A stretch of DNA of 5,512 nucleotides from Kiritimatiellia bacterium. GTDB lineage: Bacteria > Verrucomicrobiota > Kiritimatiellia > UBA8416 > JAIOPI01. This document shows, one piece after another, positions 1-5,315 of this stretch. A model generated the notes under the pieces. It was not told where the DNA came from. It did no database searches and was given only the letters and a program-made list of their open reading frames with translations. Numbering within the stretch: position 1 is the stretch's first letter; each line of letters starts with the position of its first letter. The DNA lies in the NCBI GenBank assembly GCA_028822745.1, contig JAPKCZ010000172.1, forward strand, positions 1-5,512, read 5' to 3'. The translations under genes and the position numbers were made by a program.

Positions 1-3000
1 CCCAACCGTCGAAGTCGGTGTCCTCACCATATCCATCGAGGGCACCGTCTTCATCCGTATCGCCCTTGTTTGGATCCGTTTCACGGCCCACAAAGTTCGC
101 CCAAGCACTGCTCCACTCCCCATTAGGCCAATCATTCGCGCCCGGACGGTCATCCGACGGATTACCCGTGGTCGGCTGAAGAGGCACCCCATCGCCATCA
201 GCCCAGCCGTTTCGGTTCCAGTCCTCGATGCCGTCTCGAATGCCATCGTAATCTGAATCCGGGTTGCCGGGATTCGTCAGCGACCCATGAATCAAACGCG
301 TGCGCGAATCATTGAACACGTATTCAGGCAGGCCGTTGTTGTCGGGAACCGTGTTGTAGAATGGTGGATCCAGGTCTGCCCTGAAATTGTTAAAGCCGTC
401 GCCGTTGGTATCTTTATTGGGATCGGTATGCGCTGGATCAATGGGAACACGCCAACCCGACTCGAGACCGTCCGGCAGCAAGTCCCCATCCGTATCCGGC
501 AATAGCGGATCGGTGCGCCCATACACCTGCCATACATGAACGTCGCCGTTGTTCCATGTTTCAGGATTCGTATCAGGAAGATCCTGCGGCGTCGTTTCAT
601 CGGTGTCATACAGCCCGTCATCATCGTCGTCCAAATCGCTCACATCATTGGTCGCCTGTTCACGCAGGATCACAGTCGTATTGCGCACCGTGAAGCCCGA
701 CTGCGTCGCGGTATCAGCCGAATGGGTGTTCACATAGGCGTAGAACGTGAAGCGGCCCGGTTGCATGTCGGACCACAGAAAATGCCAATACATGCGATTG
801 CCAGAAACCGAAGGATTTCCATCGAGCGCATAGGCAACCACATTGGACATGGAACCACCGGCGTAGACCGCCGACAGCGTCACGTTGCTGGAGGATGGGA
901 TCGACGCCACACTGGCTTCATGCCCCGCCACCCAGACGCGCTGCCCGATACGCAGTTCGTCATCAAAGGCGGGCAGAATATGACCGGTCAAGTTGGACGT
1001 GGTAGGCCCCGGATACACCGGATTAATAGTCAGGCTCACATCGGAGTCCACATGCGTCACCACGAATGCGTTCGACAAAATACCGATCGACCGTCCCGCA
1101 CTGAGCGCATTACTGAACGTCGTGCCCGTTCCAATCACAAGTGCGTTTGTCTCTGAGACGGCCAGCGTCCCCACCAACGACACGGATGTTCCGACAACGT
1201 CCGCACTGCCGGCTTGCACCGACACACGTCCTGGCAGCGCATTCGACACCGCAGGCAGTGGCGTTGTTGTGCCCACCGAGTTGGTAAACGCGAGCCAGAC
1301 ATGCTGTGCCGTGAGATCCGTTTCGACCCGAATCAAAAACTGTCGATCCGTCGGTTGTGGACTGGCTAAATCCGGCAGCACGATCTCGAAGGCCTTCCCA
1401 TCCGAATCAAACTCAAGCGGCTGAACAATATCGATATGCGCGCCCTGGTCTGCCGGAGGTGCGATCACGAAGCGGTTCGCCTCCAAGGTGACGCCACCCC
1501 CTGTCGTGTGCGTCACCTGAATGTGATGCGGGTATTCCGGGTCGCCATTGAACAGGTTCGGCAGGTCGTAGCGTAGTTCATGATGCTCGGCGCTGATATT
1601 GTACGCGAACGCGTAGAGGTCCTTGCCTTGCGCGTTTCCGTCGATTCGAATCAGGAAACGATCCCGCAGCTGGCTTTCCGTCAGCCCATCGGCCAGAGAT
1701 TTTGTAAAGCGTACGCGAATGGTCCACCCCGCCTGCACCGCTGTGCCGTCCTGCGTTGGCCAATCGAAAAAGAGATCCAATGCTGGCGCATTGGCAGACA
1801 CGTTTCGCGTCACGGTTGTGAAATGTCCCTGCACATCGTTCAACGTCATGTTTGTGGAGGACGACAACTCGAGAAAACGTACCTTGATCTGTGCCGGGCT
1901 GGAGCCAGACGGGATATTTCTATAACTAAAGCGCCACTCCAGCGGATACGTGCTGTCGATCGACAGGTTTGGCGTCGCCGTCGTCGCTTGCACCCAGGCA
2001 TCCACCGTCGCACCCACAGCGTTCGTAACGGTGCCGTTGCCGTTCGCATCACCTGTCGCCCCGTCGTCGTTGGCCGCATCCGCATCAACGACCAGATACC
2101 AGACCTCGGTGACCGTTTCATCGGTTCTGACCACCACGCCGTACTCATTCTGGCTGAGCGTGTCATTTTCATTGGGGAACACGACCTCGCCCGATGGCGT
2201 CTGCGTGTCATAATAGAAGGGCTGAATAAACGTGTTATAGATCGATGCGCGCCCCGTGCGTTCCAAAAAAGTCCGCGCACGCAGAATATGGAAGCCCTCA
2301 TCCAGCCCCGCCTCCGTTTCACCATAATCATTGTGGGGGTGATACGTGACCGTGTCGGCATTGAACCCATTCAGCTCCCACGCGCTCATCATGCTCTTTT
2401 TGATGCCGATATCAAAATCGCTGTTCGGGAATGCCACATAATACGGGACATGCGGTACGGCGTTGGTGTCACCGTTCTGTTGCTTGAACCCGCCGATTTT
2501 GTAGCGCAAGACCGTGCCGTCGGTCTGCGCAGGAATCGCACCGGTATACCAATCAGCGGTGGCATTGGTTGCGTCTTTGTGATCGTACTGCAGGGCGACG
2601 GTGCGCGTGTTGCCGCGGCCTTCGCCACCCGCGCCTTCAGGGAAGCTCTGTCCATCAACGGTGTAATACAGCACGAGGTCGCTAATTTGAAATTCGTACC
2701 CAACCTTGACCCAAAGGAAAATGTTTGTACCGACGGCGTTGGTGGGTTCCGGCCAGAATTGATCCAACCCGTTATCGGTACCCAACTCGGGGTCATGGAA
2801 AATCCAATCGGCCGTATGCTCATCGCTGTCACGCCCTGTCGCCCCGTCGATCACCGTAAACCCGGGTGACCCAACAGTGACTTCATACGTTTCCGCACCG
2901 GCTGAACCGATCACGTTACGATTATCCGTGTCGCGCGACGCGAATTTTTCACGATACTGACGTTGAACAAAATCCATGCTTTCATAGCCAAGAAACATGT

Positions 3001-5092
3001 CCACCGAGCCGGCCTGCCCACCATCGCCATGAATCCCCGGCGGATGATCACGTGTATCGCCGAGCGCGTGTGACAGATTGTTCAAACCGATGCCACCGTT
3101 GAGTTTCAATTTGGCGTCAATAGCGGACCCGTCTGTACGGACCACGAAGCGCAGGTTCGTGCCCGACGTCACACGTGGAACGAAATGGGTGTACTTGAAA
3201 TCAGTTGGATCTGGATCCGTCGTTCCATAGGGGTTAAATCCTGGATCGCCGTCAGGCCCGTCCTTACGCACATAGGACATCCACGACACCTCGGCACCGT
3301 CATCGTAGATCGTCACAGGGTTACCGCCGCTGCCAGCCCACAGATCCGAGGCCTCCGGGCTACGCCATGAAAACACGAAATACCCACCGGGCGGGATGAT
3401 GACCTTAATCATGCCATTGCCGAAGCCGCTGTAATCGTTCTCGACCGTGTAATAAAAATGCCCGCCACCGTCTGCGTATTGCCAGAGCTTGGATCCAGCC
3501 GGAAAGGTTGTGGGGATTTCACGATAGGCACCCGCCGAATAATCATCGTTCATCGCAAAGAATAGCGTCGTTCCATCAGCATCCGGCATCGAACTGTTCT
3601 CGCGTTTGTCGATGCGTTCATAGGCGACGACATCGCCATCAGCCCATCGTGGCTCCTGATAGCCGCGCGAAAAATGGTTATGGATCATGTTGAGATTAGG
3701 AATACGACTGTCACCGAACTGCCCGAGATACGCGATATTGGCATGGCGCGGAAAAGCGCCGCCGCTTTCGCCAAGTGTTTCAGCCTGGTAGTTGCCGTCA
3801 GTATAGACGTTCGGCAAACCTTCGCGTGTCATATACAAGGCAAACTGCAACTCAGGACGACTGGCATAATCATCATCGTGACTCTTGGCGAACATCACCG
3901 CTGAACCGGAACTAAAACCATTCCCACCGGCGTACTGCAGGCCCTCTAGGTTGCCCCAGGGCTGCCCCAGGTTTCCGTTTAGAAAGCTATGCAATTTGCT
4001 GTCGACCAATCGCATGCCCGCGTCGATATAGCCCCCGAGGCTTGGCGGTTCACCCAGGTGTTCGCCGAACATCATCAAATCGTCGCGCGCGACTTCGGTG
4101 CTGAAAACGCTGTCACGGTGATTGTTCCAGTCACTGAACCCGCGTGTCAGGTTGAACTGCTCCTGGGCGGCGCCACAGTACCCGGCATTGCTGCCATCTT
4201 TGTCGCCGTATTGTTGTCCGAAAAAATAATCAGGCACATGCTTCACGGCGTCCAAGCGCAGACCGTCGATTTTCGTGTGCGCCACCAACCAGCGCGCGGC
4301 GCGGATCAGATAGGCGTTCACGTCCTCTGCATACAGCCATGCGTTGTCGCTATCGGTCAGGTCGGCATGCGTCAGTTCGTTGCTGACACCGAACCCGACA
4401 TAAACCGCACCATTGCTGCCGGGTGCGTAGGCGTAGTACTCCGGATTGTCCGGATGCCGCACGAGTTTGATCTTGGGCATATGATCGCCCTCGCTCGTGC
4501 CAAAATTGCCGTTGTCGGGCTCTTCCTGCGCGATGTCGATCAAGTCCGAAAAATTTCGATTCTGGATCTGCCATGTATCGCTCCAGTTGGCCACGTTGTC
4601 CCACTTGCGATAGAAGCCTTCCGCGGTGACGCGCAGATGAAAATCCTCAGGCACCATGCCGGGATACACATCGATCGGCGTGTACGCATCGAAACCGGGA
4701 ACATCGAAGGCACGATGATTCATAATGTTGTCCACGTACACGCGCATGCCAAAGCGATGTGCGACGCGAATCAAGTGATGCAGATCGGCTTCCGTACCGT
4801 AGCGCGTGCGTACCGTATTGCGCTGGTTTTTTCCGCCAATATCAAAAGGATCCCAGAGGTCGTATCCGACCGTCAGGCCCCCGCTGCCTTTTGTTGGTGG
4901 CGGCAACCAGAGCGCCGTGTAGCCAGCTTCGGCCAGTTCGGGCATCTTGTAGGCCATTTCCTGCCAAGACGTGTTGAAGTACTGAAGCACGACTTCGGAC
5001 GAAGCGCGTTGCGTGAACGGGCCGGCGAGCATTGTTGTTATCAGCGCGGCGAGCCAAAGACGCTTTAAGAGCACATTGAGCAGAACGTTCAT
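1..5092 (-). CDS. Secreted multidomain GH13 alpha-amylase-like enzyme with TSP3-type C-terminal repeats (partial, 3' end outside window)
   Basis: Codons from 5092 to 2 form one open frame of 1,697 residues that leaves the window without a stop. The product should hydrolyse (or transglycosylate) alpha-1,4-glucosidic bonds of starch-like glucans outside the cytoplasm. Order: signal peptide (about 1-30), GH13 barrel (about 33-476), domain C (about 478-577), unassigned beta-rich modules (578-1297), two tandem 48-residue modules (1326-1423), Asp-rich TSP3-like repeats (1486 onward). GH13 signatures are all present: region I VDNIMNH (120-126), region II GLRLDAVKH with R279 and nucleophile D281, region III FGEHLGE with acid/base E344, region IV FAKSHD with D406. 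A typical bacterial alpha-amylase has 450-700 residues, so this one carries over 1,100 extra. I found only one cysteine (C306). The start at 5092 puts the signal peptide at the N-terminus; in-frame ATGs at 5212 and 5224 would bury it, and no clear Shine-Dalgarno decides the matter. Exact substrate and GH13 subfamily are not determined. Confidence 0.96.
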   Translation of the reverse strand, partial: MNVLLNVLLKRLWLAALITTMLAGPFTQRASSEVVLQYFNTSWQEMAYKMPELAEAGYTALWLPPPTKGSGGLTVGYDLWDPFDIGGKNQRNTVRTRYGTEADLHHLIRVAHRFGMRVYVDNIMNHRAFDVPGFDAYTPIDVYPGMVPEDFHLRVTAEGFYRKWDNVANWSDTWQIQNRNFSDLIDIAQEEPDNGNFGTSEGDHMPKIKLVRHPDNPEYYAYAPGSNGAVYVGFGVSNELTHADLTDSDNAWLYAEDVNAYLIRAARWLVAHTKIDGLRLDAVKHVPDYFFGQQYGDKDGSNAGYCGAAQEQFNLTRGFSDWNNHRDSVFSTEVARDDLMMFGEHLGEPPSLGGYIDAGMRLVDSKLHSFLNGNLGQPWGNLEGLQYAGGNGFSSGSAVMFAKSHDDDYASRPELQFALYMTREGLPNVYTDGNYQAETLGESGGAFPRHANIAYLGQFGDSRIPNLNMIHNHFSRGYQEPRWADGDVVAYERIDKRENSSMPDADGTTLFFAMNDDYSAGAYREIPTTFPAGSKLWQYADGGGHFYYTVENDYSGFGNGMIKVIIPPGGYFVFSWRSPEASDLWAGSGGNPVTIYDDGAEVSWMSYVRKDGPDGDPGFNPYGTTDPDPTDFKYTHFVPRVTSGTNLRFVVRTDGSAIDAKLKLNGGIGLNNLSHALGDTRDHPPGIHGDGGQAGSVDMFLGYESMDFVQRQYREKFASRDTDNRNVIGSAGAETYEVTVGSPGFTVIDGATGRDSDEHTADWIFHDPELGTDNGLDQFWPEPTNAVGTNIFLWVKVGYEFQISDLVLYYTVDGQSFPEGAGGEGRGNTRTVALQYDHKDATNATADWYTGAIPAQTDGTVLRYKIGGFKQQNGDTNAVPHVPYYVAFPNSDFDIGIKKSMMSAWELNGFNADTVTYHPHNDYGETEAGLDEGFHILRARTFLERTGRASIYNTFIQPFYYDTQTPSGEVVFPNENDTLSQNEYGVVVRTDETVTEVWYLVVDADAANDDGATGDANGNGTVTNAVGATVDAWVQATTATPNLSIDSTYPLEWRFSYRNIPSGSSPAQIKVRFLELSSSTNMTLNDVQGHFTTVTRNVSANAPALDLFFDWPTQDGTAVQAGWTIRVRFTKSLADGLTESQLRDRFLIRIDGNAQGKDLYAFAYNISAEHHELRYDLPNLFNGDPEYPHHIQVTHTTGGGVTLEANRFVIAPPADQGAHIDIVQPLEFDSDGKAFEIVLPDLASPQPTDRQFLIRVETDLTAQHVWLAFTNSVGTTTPLPAVSNALPGRVSVQAGSADVVGTSVSLVGTLAVSETNALVIGTGTTFSNALSAGRSIGILSNAFVVTHVDSDVSLTINPVYPGPTTSNLTGHILPAFDDELRIGQRVWVAGHEASVASIPSSSNVTLSAVYAGGSMSNVVAYALDGNPSVSGNRMYWHFLWSDMQPGRFTFYAYVNTHSADTATQSGFTVRNTTVILREQATNDVSDLDDDDDGLYDTDETTPQDLPDTNPETWNNGDVHVWQVYGRTDPLLPDTDGDLLPDGLESGWRVPIDPAHTDPNKDTNGDGFNNFRADLDPPFYNTVPDNNGLPEYVFNDSRTRLIHGSLTNPGNPDSDYDGIRDGIEDWNRNGWADGDGVPLQPTTGNPSDDRPGANDWPNGEWSSAWANFVGRETDPNKGDTDEDGALDGYGEDTDFDGW
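2..637 (-). repeat. Thrombospondin type 3-like calcium-binding repeat region, residues 1486-1697 and beyond
   Basis: At least five Asp-rich loops follow each other: DLDDDDDGLYDTDE (1486-1499), DPLLPDTDGDLLPDGLE (1528-1544), DPNKDTNGDGFNN (1557-1569), NPDSDYDGIRDGIED (1610-1624) with NRNGWADGDG right after, and DPNKGDTDEDGALDG (1673-1687) with EDTDFDG at the window edge. The motif D-x-D-x-D-G-x-x-D, preceded by DPxxxDT, is that of thrombospondin type 3 repeats, which each bind calcium and stiffen the chain. Between loops there are Trp/Asn/Gly-rich linkers of 20-45 residues, longer than in canonical TSP3 arrays. In bacteria these regions sit near the C-terminus of secreted or surface proteins, so a sorting or anchoring domain may follow outside the window. 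Confidence 0.85.
824..1117 (-). repeat. Two tandem 48-residue beta modules in the protein (residues 1326-1373 and 1376-1423)
   Basis: The two units align without gaps over 48 residues. Shared positions include the opening Phe, Leu at 5, Gly at 8, Val at 20, Ser at 25, Thr at 30, Val-Tyr at 34-35, Gly at 37, Ser-Asn at 41-42 and the closing Leu: 12 identities of 48, with many conservative changes. Unit 1 has SLTINPVYPG and unit 2 NVTLSAVYAG at the same place. Units are separated by only two residues. The pattern (G, then hydrophobic strand, 'V..I.S..SLT...VY.G') is like short beta repeats in phage tail and bacterial surface proteins, where they act as stalks; that likeness is from memory. Confidence 0.65.
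1202..1801 (-). other. Unassigned beta-rich region, residues 1098-1297
   Basis: Two further domain-sized blocks seem to be present. Residues about 1100-1214 read APALDLFFDWP, WTIRVRFTKSLADG, LRDRFLIRIDG, HELRYDLPNLF and HHIQVTH, ending in RFVIAPP. Residues about 1219-1297 read HIDIVQPLEFDSDGKAF, RQFLIRVETDL (1251-1260) and HVWLAFTNSVG, ending in a Ser/Val/Ala-rich linker. FLIRIDG and FLIRVET look like equivalent strands of two related modules. These resemble generic extracellular beta-sandwich spacers; I cannot assign a binding function. Confidence 0.35.
1802..2206 (-). other. Beta-sandwich module with an Asp/Asn-rich loop, residues about 963-1097
   Basis: Strands are visible at EYGVVVRTDE (983-992), TEVWYLVVDADA (995-1006), TVDAWVQATT (1029-1038), LEWRFSYRNIP (1051-1061) and AQIKVRFLELSSS (1067-1079). 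Between the second and third strands lies an acidic loop from D1003 to N1019 holding D1003, D1005, N1008, D1009, D1010, D1015, N1017 and N1019, a spacing that would suit a calcium site. The ordering 'TNAVG, W-V, W, IP, IKVR' partly repeats that of residues 784-869, so the two modules may be diverged copies of one fold. No family assignment. Confidence 0.4.
2207..2401 (-). other. Unassigned compact module rich in His, Asn and aromatics, residues 898-962
   Basis: Residues 898-962 differ in composition from the Thr/Ser-rich beta modules around them. Key parts are SAWELNGFN (903-911), YHPHNDYGE (917-925), LDEGFHILRARTFLER (931-946) and SIYNTFIQPFYYD (950-962). Three histidines, paired Asn-Asp and several Tyr/Phe stand close together. 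The middle could be a helix, unlike its neighbours. Its density of polar and aromatic side chains suggests conserved function such as ligand or metal contact, but I know no family that it clearly belongs to. Confidence 0.45.
2447..2740 (-). other. Ig-like / E-set type beta-sandwich module, residues about 785-882
   Basis: The module begins NAVGTNIFLWVKVGY and continues with SDLVLYYTVDGQSFP (804-818), a Gly-rich loop, TRTVALQYDH, ADWYTGAIPAQTDG and TVLRYKIGGF (860-869). This order (a 'YYTxDG' strand pair, a 'W-x-IP' strand, then a strand ending in K-I-G-G) is like the immunoglobulin-fold domains that precede or follow the barrel in many amylases and other glycoside hydrolases. Such domains often contact glucan or space the catalytic unit. 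The family cannot be named from sequence reading alone. Confidence 0.5.
2741..3361 (-). other. Unassigned accessory segment, residues 578-784
   Basis: About 207 residues link domain C to the first clear beta-sandwich. The segment is rich in Gly and Asp (VRKDGPDGDPG at 608-618, GIHGDGGQAG at 687-696) and has alternating strand-like stretches such as NLRFVVRTDG (646-655) and IDAKLKLNGGIGL (658-670). Residues 677-717 hold ALGDTRDHPPG and an aromatic part MDFVQRQYREKF. It ends in AETYEVTVGSPGFTV and ADWIFHDPELG. I do not recognise a named family; a carbohydrate-binding beta-sandwich is possible from the strand pattern but is only an inference. Confidence 0.4.
3362..3661 (-). other. GH13 domain C (beta-sandwich after the barrel), residues about 478-577
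   Basis: Straight after the barrel, residues 484-577 read as an all-beta domain C: DVVAYERID, then TTLFFAMNDD (508-517), SKLWQYADG (535-542) and the closing strands GMIKVIIPPGGYFVFSWRSP. The pattern 'valid fuel for one strand, Asn-Asp turn, then Pro-Gly-Gly and a final aromatic strand' matches the domain C of alpha-amylases, where the last strand commonly reads xVxIPPxGYxVxx. It packs against the barrel and is structural. Its normal end near W576 marks where the standard enzyme would finish; everything after is additional. Confidence 0.8.
3665..4996 (-). other. GH13 (beta/alpha)8 catalytic domain, residues about 33-476
   Basis: The barrel opens with LQYFNTSWQE and AGYTALWLPPP, followed by GYDLWDPFDIG (76-86) and the TRYGTEADLHHLI helix (96-107), typical of GH13. 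Conserved region I is D121 to H126. Region V is most likely THADL (241-245), 37 residues before the nucleophile. Region II carries R279, D281, K284 and H285, region III E344, and region IV H405 and D406. Domain B between regions I and V is long (about residues 127-240), with aromatic and Asp/Asn-rich stretches that could line the active site or bind calcium. Region IV reads KSHD where most family members have an Asn before HD. All residues needed for the retaining mechanism are present, so the enzyme should be active. Confidence 0.95.
5003..5092 (-). other. Signal peptide of the GH13 enzyme
   Basis: The first 30 or so residues look like a Sec signal. A short N-terminal stretch with K10 and R11 is followed by the hydrophobic run LWLAALITTMLAG (12-24 region), then a polar part TQRASS. 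Cleavage after A30 is plausible. The mature enzyme would begin with SEVVLQYFNTSW, which is the first strand of the GH13 barrel. The stretch before K10 is itself hydrophobic (MNVLLNVLL), so the n-region is unusual. No lipobox cysteine is present, so it should not be a lipoprotein. Confidence 0.75.
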
Positions 5093-5276
5093 CGTTTTTG
5101 CGCCCACGTTCCAGACATACAATCGGAAGAAAGCGCTCCATAGAGGTTGGAGAACGAGGTTCCTTCCCGTGTCCGTAGAACGCCACACCAAGGATTGCCT
5201 TCTTATTGTCATGCCTGACGGCATAGAGCGGCATTGTACGAGATCGGCTCACGGGTGGGGCGGCGGCCCTCGCAAC
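5093..5276 (-). other. Non-coding leader of the GH13 gene with in-frame upstream ATGs
   Basis: Between the predicted transcription start and the chosen start codon lie about 184 bases. The GH13 frame stays open upstream to a TGA at 5251-5249, so ATGs at 5224 and 5212 are possible starts, giving extensions of 44 or 40 residues with RRQSLVW-type basic sequence and no signal character. Both ATGs sit in a small hairpin, ATGCC-TGAC-GGCAT (5211-5224). No strong Shine-Dalgarno is seen before any of the three ATGs. I prefer 5092 because of the signal peptide. Confidence 0.45.
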
Positions 5277-5283
5277 ATCCCCA

Positions 5284-5312
5284 TTTATATAAAATTACGC
5301 CCCTTGAGTCAA
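5284..5312 (-). promoter_or_regulatory. Sigma70-type promoter of the GH13 gene
   Basis: On the minus strand TTGACT (5312-5307) and TATAAA (5289-5284) are separated by exactly 17 bases. Each hexamer differs from the consensus (TTGACA, TATAAT) at one position, and the spacer has the optimal length. It points at the GH13 gene, with transcription expected to begin near 5276-5278, leaving a leader of about 184 bases before the chosen start. Nothing else in the upstream region matches as well. Confidence 0.7.
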
Positions 5313-5315
5313 GGG
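5301..5315. promoter_or_regulatory. Perfect 15-base palindrome over the -35 box: candidate operator
   Basis: CCCTTGAGTCAAGGG has 7-base arms around a single central G. It contains the whole -35 hexamer of the promoter. A dimeric regulator bound here would block RNA polymerase, as expected for a repressor of a polysaccharide-utilisation gene. The regulator is unknown and not encoded in the window. Chance palindromes of this size are rare in 400 bases, but not impossible. Confidence 0.4.

Noticed and set aside
2..637. Dockerin domain at the C-terminus
   Set aside because: Asp-rich loops recall dockerin calcium loops, but there are more than two, they follow the DPxxxDTDGDG pattern of TSP3 repeats, and the paired helices of a dockerin are missing.
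536..1156. 206-codon open frame on the plus strand
   Set aside because: Antisense to the tandem modules and the start of the TSP3 region, again codon-aligned; no domain or signal features.
1580..2869. 429-codon open frame on the plus strand
   Set aside because: It is antisense to the GH13 gene in the codon-aligned register, which stays open because the gene seldom uses TTA, CTA or TCA. Its product is basic, Arg/Ile/Val-rich and has no recognisable domain.
3989..5068. 359-codon open frame on the plus strand
   Set aside because: Same register as the previous one, lying opposite the catalytic domain. The opposite strand carries all the GH13 motifs, so this frame is a shadow.
4842..5252. 136-codon minus-strand frame starting 160 bases upstream of the enzyme's start
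   Set aside because: It overlaps the signal peptide and first barrel strands in another frame, is rich in Arg and Ala with no domain, and explains nothing. A frameshift linking it to the enzyme is not needed, because the enzyme frame is intact from its own ATG.
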